64,000 nucleotides of DNA from Robertkochia solimangrovi (GCF_007279655.1 NZ_QKWN01000008.1:62001-126000), one strand, 5' to 3'. Shown: positions 8,228 to 17,599, counted from the stretch's first letter. The notes: generated by a model from the sequence alone, not told the origin. Numbers and translations are program-made.

Positions 8228-8450
8228 TCAGGTATTTGCGTTCCAGGCTTTGGCCGCTTCCTTAGTATTTCTGAAAATCTGACCCGCCACACTATCTTAT
8301 GACATTCTGAAGTGGTAGGTCCTGACCTTGTACTGCCTTGTCGGCAAATCCTATTACGACTTTTTATAAGATCCATTTGTTGCTTACTTAAATAAGCAGG
8401 AGTCGGATCAATACTCTTTTTGTCCGAATCGCATACTTTTTATGTCAAAA
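8228..8450 (-). pseudogene. Frameshifted remnant of a STAS/SEC14-like protein
   Basis: Three minus-strand frames join into one plausible protein tail. From about 8436 one frame reads VCDSDKKSIDPTPAYLSKQQ and on to MDLIKS; the next reads VVIGFADKAVQGQDLPLQNV; the last reads DSVAGQIFRNTKEAAKAWNA and ends at a stop at 8228-8230. The final stretch (DLPLQ..., FRN..EA..W) is typical of the C-terminus of small STAS/SpoIIAA-like proteins common in Bacteroidota. At least two single-base shifts and an in-frame stop break the gene, and no intact 5' half is seen up to hsp20. I read it as a decayed gene. Confidence 0.5.
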
Positions 8451-8570
8451 TGGCGCTGCATTAGCTTTTGTAGATGACATATAGTCATGTTTTTTCACTT
8501 GGCTCACATTTTGTCTATGCAGAGGTGTAATTAAAAATCTTAAACAGTTTAACTTAAAACATATAATATT

Positions 8571-9002
8571 ATGAGTTTGGTAAAAAGAAATTATAACAGT
8601 ATTCCCTCTATTTTCGATGAATTATTCAGACCAGACTGGTTTGGAGGAATGGAGAATTTAAATAAAAATGTTCCTGCAGTAAATATTAAAGAACGCGATG
8701 GAGGTTTTGAACTTGAACTGGCCGCTCCAGGACTAAAAAAAGAAAATTTCAACATCGAAGTAGATAAGAATCTTCTAACTATTTCTTCCGAGGTTAAGAA
8801 AGAGAATGAAGCAAATTCTGAAGATGGAAAGTATAGTAGAAAAGAATTTAGTTTCAGTTCATTCAGCCGTTCCTTTACGCTGCCTGAAACTGTAAACAGC
8901 GATAAGATCAATGCTTCTTATGAAGATGGGGTTTTGAAATTGGATATTCCTAAAAAAGAGGAAGCACTTCCAAAACCAAAAAGGATGATCGAGATCGGAT
9001 AA
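8571..9002 (+). CDS. Small heat-shock protein, Hsp20/alpha-crystallin family
   Basis: An ATP-independent holdase of 143 residues that keeps unfolding proteins soluble. The alpha-crystallin domain spans residues 35-130, beginning VPAVNIKERDGGFELELAAPG, split as VPAVNIKER then DGGFELELAAPG, with the conserved A-x-P-G-L-K-K and ending with the EDGVLKLDIPK signature (A-x-x-x-G-V-L). A short C-terminal extension ends in a MIEIG tail, an IxI-like anchor used for oligomer assembly. The N-terminal SIFDELFRPDW is typical of bacterial members. Stress control is expected, but no CIRCE or other known element is seen upstream. Confidence 0.93.
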   Translation: MSLVKRNYNSIPSIFDELFRPDWFGGMENLNKNVPAVNIKERDGGFELELAAPGLKKENFNIEVDKNLLTISSEVKKENEANSEDGKYSRKEFSFSSFSRSFTLPETVNSDKINASYEDGVLKLDIPKKEEALPKPKRMIEIG

Positions 9003-9052
9003 TATAAGTAGAGTGATAGTTTTTTCATAGTTAAGTTTTGGTTAGTTAGTTT

Positions 9053-9080
9053 CTCCGGCTCCGTTTTCACGGGGCCGGAG
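9053..9080. terminator. Hairpin between convergent hsp20 and uvrB
   Basis: An 11-bp stem CTCCGGCTCCG/CGGGGCCGGAG (one G-U pair) with loop TTTTCA. Neither side has a strong T run (TTCATTTA on the plus strand), so it is a weaker intrinsic terminator or an end-protecting hairpin. Confidence 0.6.
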
Positions 9081-9085
9081 TTCAT

Positions 9086-11077
9086 TTATACCTTTTCCTG
9101 CAATACTTTTATCTCATCCCGTAGTCGCGCAGCTTCGATAAAATCCAGTTCTTTGGCCGCTTTTTCCATAGCTTTTCTTTTGTCCCTGATCAATTGTTCG
9201 ATCTTTGGTTTTGGCAAATAGTCTACTTCGGGTTCAGCAGCCTTTCGGGCAGCTTCTTTCTCGAGTTGATAGGTGGATAATGAATTCTTAGCTAAGGCGG
9301 AATCAAGATTTTTCTTCAGGGCTTTTGGTGTGATATTGTGTGCCTTGTTATAGGCGGTTTGTTTTTCTCTACGGTAGTTGGTCTCATCGATGGTTTTCTG
9401 CATGCTCTCTGTGATCTTATCGGCATACATAATCGCCTTTCCGTTGATGTTCCTGGCAGCACGACCCACAGTTTGGGTTAATGATCTGGCGCTTCTTAGA
9501 AATCCTTCCTTATCCGCATCCAGAATCGCTACCAGAGAGACTTCGGGCAGGTCCAACCCTTCCCGCAACAGGTTAACACCGATCAGGACATCAAAGAGTC
9601 CTTTTCTGAGATCCTGCATGATCTCTACTCTTTCCAGAGTATCTACATCACTGTGGATATAACGGCATCGTACCTGGATTCTTGTCAGGTATTTGGTGAG
9701 TTCTTCTGCCATTCTTTTGGTCAGTGTAGTGACCAGTACTCTTTCGTCACTTTCCACCCGTTGCTGGATCTCCTCGATAAGGTCGTCTATCTGATTTTCA
9801 CTAGGGCGAACCTCAATAATAGGGTCGAGAAGACCGGTAGGTCGTATCACCTGTTCCACATAGATTCCTCCACTCAGTTTCAATTCGTAATCGGCCGGAG
9901 TGGCACTTACATAGATCACCTGATTTTGCAGTCCTTCGAATTCTTCGAATTTCAGTGGACGGTTGTCCATGGCTGCCGGTAGTCGAAAGCCATATTCTAC
10001 CAGATTTTCTTTACGGCTTCGGTCTCCTCCATACATCGCATGTACCTGAGGAATGGTCACATGGCTTTCATCAACGACCATAAGATAATCATCGGGAAAG
10101 TAATCGAGCAGACAGAAAGGGCGTGTTCCGGGGGGTCTTCCGTCCAGGTATCTCGAATAGTTTTCGATACCGCTGCAATACCCCAATTCCCGAATCATCT
10201 CCAGGTCGAAGGACGTTCTTTCTTCCAGTCTTTTGGCTTCGAGAGGTTTGCCGATCTCTTTGAAATAGTCCACTTGTTTTACCATGTCATCCTGTATCTG
10301 GTGAATGGCATTTTGCAGTACATCCGGAGACGTCACGAACATATTGGCCGGATAGATGTTCACGCGATCATATTTTTCGATCACCTTATTCGAAATTGGA
10401 TCGAAGGCTTCGATCTCTTCGATCTCATCACCGAAGAAATGAATGCGGAAGGCGTCATCGGCATATCCCGGATAAATATCCACAACATCGCCTTTTACAC
10501 GGAAATTACCATGATTGAAATCTGCTGTTGTACGCGAATAGAGACTTTGAACCAGTCGATGTAGCAATTTTGTTCGGGAGATCACCTGGTCGCGCTCAAC
10601 AGAGATCACGTTCTTTTGGAATTCGATTGGGTTTCCGATCCCATACAGACAGGAAACTGAGGCGACTACCAGTACATCCCTTCTTCCTGATAATAAAGAA
10701 GATGTAGCGCTCAGTCGGAGTTTCTCGATCTCATCATTGATCGAAAGATCCTTTTCGATATAGGTACCCGTCACCGGGATATATGCCTCCGGTTGATAAT
10801 AATCATAATAGGAAACAAAATATTCCACAGCGTTTTCGGGAAAGAATTGTTTGAATTCTGAATATAGCTGCGCCGCCAGTGTCTTATTATGTGCAAGAAC
10901 CAGCGTTGGACGTTGGACCTCTTCAACCACATTGGCTACCGTAAAGGTTTTTCCGGATCCCGTAACTCCTAGAAGTGTTTGATATCGCTCTTCTGCTCGT
11001 ATACCTTCAGCGAGTTCTTTGATAGCCTGAGGCTGATCTCCTGTGGGTTTGTAATCTGAGGTGATTTTAAATTGCAT
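9086..11077 (-). CDS. uvrB: Excinuclease ABC subunit B
   Basis: UvrB is the damage-verifying helicase-like subunit of nucleotide excision repair; it works with UvrA and UvrC. The chosen ATG at 11077 gives MQFKITSDYKPTGDQPQAI, the standard family start, and 663 residues. Walker A is GVTGSGKT near residue 40, the beta-hairpin has the YDYYQPEAY motif, then DESH (motif II), the QTVGRAARN motif VI region, and a C-terminal UVR domain with LRDEI that contacts UvrC. The frame stays open upstream to 11239, but that would overlap the end of the next gene and add an unrelated leader. Confidence 0.97.
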   Translation of the reverse strand: MQFKITSDYKPTGDQPQAIKELAEGIRAEERYQTLLGVTGSGKTFTVANVVEEVQRPTLVLAHNKTLAAQLYSEFKQFFPENAVEYFVSYYDYYQPEAYIPVTGTYIEKDLSINDEIEKLRLSATSSLLSGRRDVLVVASVSCLYGIGNPIEFQKNVISVERDQVISRTKLLHRLVQSLYSRTTADFNHGNFRVKGDVVDIYPGYADDAFRIHFFGDEIEEIEAFDPISNKVIEKYDRVNIYPANMFVTSPDVLQNAIHQIQDDMVKQVDYFKEIGKPLEAKRLEERTSFDLEMIRELGYCSGIENYSRYLDGRPPGTRPFCLLDYFPDDYLMVVDESHVTIPQVHAMYGGDRSRKENLVEYGFRLPAAMDNRPLKFEEFEGLQNQVIYVSATPADYELKLSGGIYVEQVIRPTGLLDPIIEVRPSENQIDDLIEEIQQRVESDERVLVTTLTKRMAEELTKYLTRIQVRCRYIHSDVDTLERVEIMQDLRKGLFDVLIGVNLLREGLDLPEVSLVAILDADKEGFLRSARSLTQTVGRAARNINGKAIMYADKITESMQKTIDETNYRREKQTAYNKAHNITPKALKKNLDSALAKNSLSTYQLEKEAARKAAEPEVDYLPKPKIEQLIRDKRKAMEKAAKELDFIEAARLRDEIKVLQEKV

Positions 11078-11130
11078 ATAAAAACCTGGGTGTATAATTC
11101 TTAAATATAGTTGCGGATAGCGCTTGATGA

Positions 11131-13848
11131 TCAGCGCTTCAAAGTGAAATGCCCTTTGAATTCTCTGCCGTCTTCCAACTGTACCCTGAACCAGTAATCT
11201 GAGGCTGGCAGGATATTTCCATGAAACGTTCCGTCCCAACCCGGTCCAAGCGGATCGATCTGTTTCAGTAATTTTCCATAACGATCATAGATGAATATCA
11301 GGGAGGCTGTTTGAAATTCAGCATTGATCCCCTTCAATTGCCAGTGATCATTGATCCCGTCATTGTTCGGTGTAAAGAACTTGTCATAACCGATTACTGA
11401 TACGGTTTTCTCAATGGTACCACAACCATTTTTATCACGTACAAAAATAGTGATAAATCCCGGAGGAACATTTTCAAAGACATTGCTTTCCTGATAGGGA
11501 CCGTCTATGGAGTATAATGCATATTCGTAGTCACCTTCTCCTTCGGTGAAAACGGTGATCGTGTTGTTTTCCGAGATGTCAAAGATCTCAGGCGGAGCAC
11601 TGAACGTCGCTATGTTTGATGCGTTAATGGTAAAAAATGATTCTCCCGTGCAGGTTCTTCTCACTCCGTGATCTTCGAATTGATCGGCAACCTCGATACG
11701 GTAATCACCGGGTTCCGAAATTTGTTGATAGCGCTCATTTCCAAGCAGGTTCTCCGTGCCGTCAGGGTTGATCCTGTACCATCGGTATTCATTGTGGGTT
11801 CCGGTGATATTTACCGTTACCCTGGGTGTATTGAGACAAATCAAAGGAAGTGGTTCTTCAAGGGTCGCGTTTGGTCGCTGATCAACGATCAGGGTGATAT
11901 ATTCAATTGCGGTACAGGCATCGTCGGTTTCATATCTTACGTAAAGTGTCTTCTCGCTGGTCACTCGTAGTGATCCACTTAATTCACCGACTTCGAGAAT
12001 AGCATCTTCCGTGTTTTCATAGAATGCAGCATACCCGCTGGTCAGATCTTGTTTTATAGCATCAAGATCGAAATCTGCTTCTTCGCTTAACGGGGCATAG
12101 AGGTCTTCACATTGAAAGAAATAGGGTATTGCAGCAGGTGCAACGGCTGTGCTGTTCGTATTTAGAACGGCAGTTCCCGTGCGGTAGCAATCACCCTGGG
12201 AGATACGATAGATGATCATCTGTGATGCCGAGGTGTTTCGATAATTTCCCGGGTTTGTGATGGGCGTATCTGCAGTCAGAGAAGTAGCGGAATCGAAAAA
12301 GTCGATCGTATATGCATCGGTTGTTCCGATCTGAGGGATAAGTTCAGTAAGGTTGAAATCGGAAAGGCCGTCAGTCGGGTTCGCATCTACATCGCATTGT
12401 ATGAGTTCCAGAGCTACAGTCTGCGGCAATACATTCACCGTTACTATGGCTTCTCCGGTGATGGGGCATTCGTTGAGATCGATCGGATCGATATCCACAC
12501 GGTAGATACCTTCATCTTCGCTTCCGGCTGCAACAATTTCCAGCGTATTGCCGGTTTCACTCAGCAGTTCATCATTCAGATACCATTTGTAAGTAGCATC
12601 TGTATATTCCGGAGCTTCGAGTAGATAGGAGTCATTTTCGCAGAGTTCAAGGTCGTTATTATTCAAGGTGCTGTCTTCCTGTGGAATTAGATTCACTTTG
12701 TTGAAAAAGGACTGCACAAAAGGAGGGAGTCCCTGTGTAGCTAAATGGCCAACACCCAAATATATCGCATTGTGTGTATAGGTGGCATTGGGCTGGTCTG
12801 GATTTTCGATTACGCCGAGATAATTGGTTCCTTCTGTATAATCGTTGGAGATGGTGCGGTAGATCTTGCCGTTAGGGCCGAGTTGAAGGGCACCCCGATA
12901 GATGTTTCTTCGGTCTAAAATGACACGACTTGTCGATATATTGGCAGCGTCGAGATCGTATTGTGTAAGATAGGAATCATGTGGTGGTTGAAACTGATCG
13001 TTGGATGAATGAACATACAGAAACCTGTTGTTGGGGGAGAATTCCAATCCATAAGGGAACATGACAGAACTGAGGGTCTGTCGGTTTGATACCGTTCCTG
13101 AGGTTGCATCAAAATCGAAAAGTGTAAGCCCGCTAACGGCATTGGCGGCAGCGAGTTTGGTTCCGTCAGGGGAAAATTTTAAATAGCCCCGTTGATCTTC
13201 GATAGGACTACCGCTGATCACACTTTTTACCGGATTACCGATCCCTGCACTGCTTACTTCGTATGCATAGAAAGCATTGAAATACTGATCAGAAGGACTG
13301 TTGAAGCCCATGGTCACTACCCAAAACGTCTTTTGGCGGCAATCTTTTACCACTGCCGATAGTTTTTCAGAACAATTCGCCAATAATGACTGGTTCTTGA
13401 TGGTAATGGCTCCTAGTCCGTTATCAGCACTCATGTCTACCACCGAATAATTGAACCCGAAATCAGGATCGTTTTGACCCACCGATGTATCTACCGTAAA
13501 AATGTAGTAGATATTGTCAAATTCCGGTTTAGGTACGATTATGGCAGACTGGGTACTTGACACGTCTCCATAGAGATTGGTGCCGTTTAACATCACGTTA
13601 TGGTTCCGGTTGTAAACGGTGGAACCATCGGTATAGAAGAGGAGGTTTCCGGAGCTGTCAGAAATGGAGGAGCAGCCCTCCAGTGTCTGAAGTTTCCCCG
13701 TACTTAGTGGTGTGACACTGCCATCTGAATTGAAGTGCAGGCCGGCATTCTCACCGAAAAACCAGTTGTTGGCTTCACCCTGACTAAAAAGCGGTAGTGA
13801 AATCAACAAACCGGTCCAAAAAAATATTGAGGAGATCAGTTTGGTCAT
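11131..13848 (-). CDS. T9SS type B cargo: large surface or secreted protein with N-terminal beta-propeller
   Basis: The 905-residue protein has a signal peptide (residues 1-22, ...LPLFSQ) and three parts. Residues about 25-380 start NNWFFGENAGLHF and carry repeated GNLLFYTDG-, FSPDGTKLAA- and FSPNNRFLYV-like blades, a beta-propeller. The middle (400-800) has Ig-like beta domains with paired cysteines. The last 85 residues contain FTPNNDGINDHW and end GHFTLKR, the gliding-motility (TIGR04131-like) type B sorting domain. It should be exported by Sec and then T9SS to the cell surface or medium. It is followed by uvrB after 53 bases; whether they share a transcript is unclear. Confidence 0.92.
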   Translation of the reverse strand: MTKLISSIFFWTGLLISLPLFSQGEANNWFFGENAGLHFNSDGSVTPLSTGKLQTLEGCSSISDSSGNLLFYTDGSTVYNRNHNVMLNGTNLYGDVSSTQSAIIVPKPEFDNIYYIFTVDTSVGQNDPDFGFNYSVVDMSADNGLGAITIKNQSLLANCSEKLSAVVKDCRQKTFWVVTMGFNSPSDQYFNAFYAYEVSSAGIGNPVKSVISGSPIEDQRGYLKFSPDGTKLAAANAVSGLTLFDFDATSGTVSNRQTLSSVMFPYGLEFSPNNRFLYVHSSNDQFQPPHDSYLTQYDLDAANISTSRVILDRRNIYRGALQLGPNGKIYRTISNDYTEGTNYLGVIENPDQPNATYTHNAIYLGVGHLATQGLPPFVQSFFNKVNLIPQEDSTLNNNDLELCENDSYLLEAPEYTDATYKWYLNDELLSETGNTLEIVAAGSEDEGIYRVDIDPIDLNECPITGEAIVTVNVLPQTVALELIQCDVDANPTDGLSDFNLTELIPQIGTTDAYTIDFFDSATSLTADTPITNPGNYRNTSASQMIIYRISQGDCYRTGTAVLNTNSTAVAPAAIPYFFQCEDLYAPLSEEADFDLDAIKQDLTSGYAAFYENTEDAILEVGELSGSLRVTSEKTLYVRYETDDACTAIEYITLIVDQRPNATLEEPLPLICLNTPRVTVNITGTHNEYRWYRINPDGTENLLGNERYQQISEPGDYRIEVADQFEDHGVRRTCTGESFFTINASNIATFSAPPEIFDISENNTITVFTEGEGDYEYALYSIDGPYQESNVFENVPPGFITIFVRDKNGCGTIEKTVSVIGYDKFFTPNNDGINDHWQLKGINAEFQTASLIFIYDRYGKLLKQIDPLGPGWDGTFHGNILPASDYWFRVQLEDGREFKGHFTLKR

Positions 13849-13863
13849 GTCTCCTCAAATATA

Positions 13864-14694
13864 CTATAAATCGCGTTTCTTCAGAATCAAATAAGATGAA
13901 TAGACAAATATGAAGGTCCATACGAGAACAATCAGGATCTCATACCAGTGAACCCCGTAATCCTTAGAAAGTTCTTCACCTAACTGACTGGCTACCGACT
14001 GAACCGCACTCATTCGGGTGGCCGGTTCTTTAATCAGGTTGCTCATAGCATCAAGAGGAAGCAGATTGCTTACGCTGTCTGCAATATTTGCATTCGTTTT
14101 CCATCGCAGAAGCCCATAGATGATACCTTCAAAAGCTTGCCATAAGATCAGGAAACCAAGCGCAAAAGCTGATTTTTTGATGAGCATACCTAAAAACATA
14201 CAAAAGGAAAAGAATCCCATCAATTTTACAAAAAAGGCGATCAGGTAATCCAATTGAGAAAATACGATGCTGAATTCGGTATAGTCGGAGTAGGCAAGTC
14301 CGAGTAACAGAGAAACTATAAATACGAAAGCCGTAGAGACTGCAGAAAAAACGATCACGGTCAAAAATTTTGACATGATAAATTCTTTCTTGCTCAAACC
14401 GTCGATTAAGTTCTGTTTGATGGTTTTGTTACTGTATTCGTTGGAGATCATCGAAACGATGATGATCGCCAGAAAAAGTTTAAAGAAGGCAGCTACATAG
14501 GTATTGAAATGCCAGATGAACGGAAAATTGAAAATTCCCTGATCGGCTAAATGGATCTGTATCTGGCCGATATCAAACTTTATAACTGAAATGAGTGCTA
14601 TAGAGATAAGAAGGCAGAAATAGGCTATGATCAGAACCCGGCTGGATCTGCTGTTCCATAGTTTTATACCTTCGATTTGTAAGAGACGTATCAT
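13864..14694 (-). CDS. ABC transporter permease (ABC-2 type)
   Basis: The 276-residue integral membrane protein has about six hydrophobic helices: near residues 20-40, 60-82, 105-130, 145-170, 175-195 and 255-272. A long loop before the last helix contains SNLLPLDAMSNLI. The cytoplasmic NEYSNKTIKQNLIDGLSKKE stretch near 86-105 is the usual coupling region of ABC-2 permeases. It pairs with the ATPase gene just upstream (15-base gap) and probably forms an exporter or a bacteriocin-immunity-type pump; the substrate is not evident. Expression probably follows the ECF-type promoter at 15639-15666. Confidence 0.88.
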   Translation of the reverse strand: MIRLLQIEGIKLWNSRSSRVLIIAYFCLLISIALISVIKFDIGQIQIHLADQGIFNFPFIWHFNTYVAAFFKLFLAIIIVSMISNEYSNKTIKQNLIDGLSKKEFIMSKFLTVIVFSAVSTAFVFIVSLLLGLAYSDYTEFSIVFSQLDYLIAFFVKLMGFFSFCMFLGMLIKKSAFALGFLILWQAFEGIIYGLLRWKTNANIADSVSNLLPLDAMSNLIKEPATRMSAVQSVASQLGEELSKDYGVHWYEILIVLVWTFIFVYSSYLILKKRDL

Positions 14695-14709
14695 TGTTGA
14701 GTTGGTTTT

Positions 14710-15612
14710 TTAATTGGAGTGATTGTTGGTGAGTGTGAGGAACTGTTCCTCGAGGCTTTCTTTTCTTTTCACAAGATGAGAAAGAACAATTCCTTTTTCA
14801 AAGGCGATCTTATTGAATTCATCAGCTTCCAAAGGTCGACGCAGGAAGGCTTTGATTATTCCATTTTCAGCATTCACATTTGAAAATAATTCACTGTTGT
14901 TCAGGAGGGTTATCAATTCCTCTTTTTGTTCAGAGCGCAACTCGAGGAATCCGTGACTCGCAATCATTTCATCAACACGTCCGGAGTAGAGCTTAACCCC
15001 CTTTCTTAGGATCACAACATGAGAGCATACTTTTTCCACTTCATCCAGCAGGTGGGATGCCAGTAAAATAGTAGTTCCTCCTGCGGCGATCTCTTTGATC
15101 AGTTGTCGGATCTGATGAATACCCTGCGGATCCAGTCCGTTTGTTGGTTCATCGAGGATAAGGATCTCTGGATCGTTCAACAGTGCCGAAGCGATCGCAA
15201 GCCTTTGTTTCATCCCGAGGGAAAAGGTTCTGAACTTGGAATCCTTTCGGTCATAGAGTCCGACCAGTTCCAGTTTTTCGCGAATCTTCGAATCCGAAAC
15301 TTCCTTGATCTTACATACGAGACGCAGGTTTTGTTCTGCAGACATATACGGATAGAAATTTGGACGTTCGATAATAGCACCTACCTTTTTAAGGGCTTCG
15401 TGAGTAGAGGTTTTACCATCGAACCAGTGAAAATCTCCGCTGGTTTTATTGACAACATTAAGTACGATTCCAAGAGTCGTTGATTTACCGCTTCCATTCG
15501 GACCCAGTATGCCGTAAACATTTCCTTTCTCGATCGTGAAAGAAAGATCGCTGACAGCGGTGAGGTATCCGAATTTTTTGGTTAAATTGTTTATGGTTAG
15601 TATTGTTTCCAA
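14710..15612 (-). CDS. ABC transporter ATP-binding protein
   Basis: The nucleotide-binding subunit of the exporter encoded with the permease at 13864. It has 300 residues: Walker A GPNGSGKST (residues 37-45), signature FSLGMKQR near 132, Walker B LILDEPTNGLDP near 150-165, and the H-loop in LLASHLLDE. The C-terminal 80 residues are a small regulatory domain typical of CcmA/BcrA-like drug or lantibiotic export ATPases. The start codon is TTG (15612); no ATG gives a complete Walker region with the usual METILTINNL-like beginning. It has an ECF-type promoter 27 bases upstream. Confidence 0.93.
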   Translation of the reverse strand: METILTINNLTKKFGYLTAVSDLSFTIEKGNVYGILGPNGSGKSTTLGIVLNVVNKTSGDFHWFDGKTSTHEALKKVGAIIERPNFYPYMSAEQNLRLVCKIKEVSDSKIREKLELVGLYDRKDSKFRTFSLGMKQRLAIASALLNDPEILILDEPTNGLDPQGIHQIRQLIKEIAAGGTTILLASHLLDEVEKVCSHVVILRKGVKLYSGRVDEMIASHGFLELRSEQKEELITLLNNSELFSNVNAENGIIKAFLRRPLEADEFNKIAFEKGIVLSHLVKRKESLEEQFLTLTNNHSN

Positions 15613-15638
15613 AACTTTTAAGGTTTTTGTTCGTTTAT

Positions 15639-15666
15639 ATGACGAATGTTAAAAACATTTGTTACA
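15639..15666 (-). promoter_or_regulatory. ECF-sigma-type promoter of the ABC transporter operon
   Basis: On the minus strand TGTAAC (15666-15661), 16 bases, then CGTCAT (15644-15639). This matches ECF promoters (AAC-rich -35, CGTC -10) and the same form before both ECF sigma genes in this window. The predicted leader to the TTG start is about 20 bases. Confidence 0.65.
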
Positions 15667-15701
15667 GAGAAAATTATTATTAAAAATAATACCTTTTAAC
15701 C

Positions 15702-16769
15702 ATGAGCGAGAAATTAATGTCCAGGAAAAAGCCTACTTACCCCGTGAACGAGCAGTTGCTGGCTTACCTGGAGCGATATAACAGAACCACTAAGATACCG
15801 ATATCCTATGATGATCTGTTGCGCTTTTCCGGGTCTGTTGTCGTTTATGATGAGAATGATGAAGATACGATGTGGATACGGGTATATTATTCTGAATTTG
15901 AAAGACCTGAGATCGATTATCATCTTAAGCAGGTGTATACCCTGATCTTTTCGGATGGTAATGAGGATATCTTTCAATACCTGAATGTCGATGCGATCGA
16001 TTACTGTACCTTTGGAAACTCCAAACCGTTTCGTATCAAGGTGCGAAATATTCTCAATGATAATTATACCTACCTGTATGTGAAAAAAGCAGATGCTTCC
16101 CGGGTGTACGGACTGGAGCTGGAGCATATACTTTCTCCGAACCGTATCAATTTCGTAGTCTATAATGATACGCTTATCGAAGAACACATTTCAGGAATAC
16201 CCGGAGATGCCTTTATCAAGGAAGCGTTGCCGGAATGCACCGATATCCAGAAAAGTCAGATAGCAAAGGAATTCGTAAAGTTCAATGAGCGATGTATGAT
16301 AAGATTGTTAGGTGATATGCGCTCCTACAATTATGTGATCATCCCTGTTCATGATTTTGACAATGTGATCTTCAGGATCAGAGCGATCGATTTCGATCAG
16401 CAGTCTTACGAAGGAAATTTCAAGGTGTATAAGCCTCAGTTTTTTAAGGAGAATTATAAGATGGTGAAAATGGTGGAAGAGAAACTGAAGCCGGCTTCCA
16501 TAGAGCAGTATAAGAAAGAGGAACGTTCAGTGTTGGCAAAGAGGATCATCACCTCTAAGAAAAGGTTGCGGATCTTATTGAAATGTATGACCAGGGATCA
16601 TATCAGTACCCCTAAGAATCTCGAACAGTTAAAAGGGGAATTGTATGATTATACACTTGATATGAAGTTTAAAAGATGCAGGTCGATGGGGCAGGTGCTG
16701 AAAGTTGCGCTTGATTTCGTAAAACGCAATTATGAAGATATAAGTATGAAAAGATTGATACACGGATAA
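15702..16769 (+). CDS. Conserved protein with kinase-like motifs
   Basis: The 355-residue protein is soluble, with no signal or membrane segment. I cannot name the family with certainty. Two stretches recall aminoglycoside-phosphotransferase or HipA-like kinases: G204-D205-M-R-S-Y-N210, like the HGDxxxxN catalytic loop with Gly for His, and A-I229-D230-F-D232, like the metal-binding IDFD/E motif, about 20 residues apart. A possible ATP-contact lysine (YLYVKKA, 128-129) and acidic residues in LELEH (139-141) precede them. The C-terminal 90 residues are basic and helical. It is divergent from the ABC operon. The kinase fold is an inference. Confidence 0.7.
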   Translation: MSEKLMSRKKPTYPVNEQLLAYLERYNRTTKIPISYDDLLRFSGSVVVYDENDEDTMWIRVYYSEFERPEIDYHLKQVYTLIFSDGNEDIFQYLNVDAIDYCTFGNSKPFRIKVRNILNDNYTYLYVKKADASRVYGLELEHILSPNRINFVVYNDTLIEEHISGIPGDAFIKEALPECTDIQKSQIAKEFVKFNERCMIRLLGDMRSYNYVIIPVHDFDNVIFRIRAIDFDQQSYEGNFKVYKPQFFKENYKMVKMVEEKLKPASIEQYKKEERSVLAKRIITSKKRLRILLKCMTRDHISTPKNLEQLKGELYDYTLDMKFKRCRSMGQVLKVALDFVKRNYEDISMKRLIHG

Positions 16770-16820
16770 TACTGTTGTCAAAAAAAATGTATAGATTAGT
16801 AAAGTAAAAACCTACGAATT

Positions 16821-17531
16821 ATGAAAAATATTACGATACTGTTACTAGTGTTCGCAGCACAGTTCAGCTTCGCTCAATCAACCGATAAGGTGGTTGATCA
16901 GTACCTCAGTGCTATGGGAGGTAAAAGTAAGCTTGAAGGTGTGAAATCAATGATTGCCTCCGTTGAGATCAATACCATGGGAGCTGACATGCAAGGAAAG
17001 GTCTGGTACAAGGACCCTAATAAACAATATTCTGAGATCACGGTTATGGGGTCCAGGATCGTTAGCGGATTCGACGGAGAAAAAGGCTGGATGATCAATC
17101 CTATGACAGGATCCTCAGCGCCGATCGATATGACCGACGATCAGATCGCGGATAGCCGTAAAAAGGGTCTGAGAGATATGATGCTCGATCTTGATGGTTA
17201 TCAAACGGAGATGATCGGTGACAAATCCCTCAATGGACAAACGTATACAGCAATAGCCTTCACCGATAAGTCAACCCAAACAAAAGTAGTTAAGTATTTT
17301 GATCCGAAAACGCACCTGTTAGCATACGATGAGACCGAAAACGGTATTCTGGGTAAAGTATATGTACATTATAATGATTACAAGGATATCAACGGACTCA
17401 AAATAGCTGCTCAGCTGGATAGTTATGTGGATGGTAATTTTGAAACACCAATGATGAGTATGAAGCTCACCGATATAAAACTCAATGAAAAGATAGACGA
17501 CTCCCGCTTTAAGAAGCCCGGGGTGAACTGA
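16821..17531 (+). CDS. Periplasmic LolA-like outer-membrane lipoprotein-sorting family protein
   Basis: The 236-residue product has a signal peptide (1-18, ...FSFAQ) and a beta-rich mature domain. Its pattern, a DKVVDQYLSAMGGKSKLEGV start, then GADMQGKVWYKDP, a FDGEKGWMINPM turn and a KYFDPKTHLLAYDE strand, is that of LolA/LolB-like half-barrel proteins annotated in Bacteroidota as lipoprotein-sorting proteins. It may carry a hydrophobic ligand in the periplasm. It is not the canonical LolA. The start ATG lies 51 bases after the previous gene, so the two could be cotranscribed. A strong terminator follows. Confidence 0.8.
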   Translation: MKNITILLLVFAAQFSFAQSTDKVVDQYLSAMGGKSKLEGVKSMIASVEINTMGADMQGKVWYKDPNKQYSEITVMGSRIVSGFDGEKGWMINPMTGSSAPIDMTDDQIADSRKKGLRDMMLDLDGYQTEMIGDKSLNGQTYTAIAFTDKSTQTKVVKYFDPKTHLLAYDETENGILGKVYVHYNDYKDINGLKIAAQLDSYVDGNFETPMMSMKLTDIKLNEKIDDSRFKKPGVN

Positions 17532-17550
17532 CCTTTTGGAGCTATAAATA

Positions 17551-17584
17551 AAAAAGCCTGCTTTGAATCAAAGCAGGCTTTTTT
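17551..17584. terminator. Bidirectional terminator between convergent genes
   Basis: A perfect 14-bp stem AAAAAGCCTGCTTT/AAAGCAGGCTTTTT with loop GAATC. T runs lie on both strands, so it can serve both the 16821 gene and the 17600 gene. Confidence 0.93.
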
Positions 17585-17599
17585 AGTAGAGAATTATGT

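Noticed and set aside
10040-10564. Open frame of 174 codons antisense to uvrB
   Set aside because: Fully inside a conserved gene, with a sequence that mirrors its codon bias only.
11078-11239. Longer uvrB reading frame starting at 11239
   Set aside because: It would run into the end of the upstream T9SS cargo gene and adds no sequence like UvrB; the ATG at 11077 gives the standard start.
15658-15697. TTTG ... TACCTTTT as a promoter of the 15702 gene
   Set aside because: The spacing is 28 bases and the transcript start would fall on the start codon.
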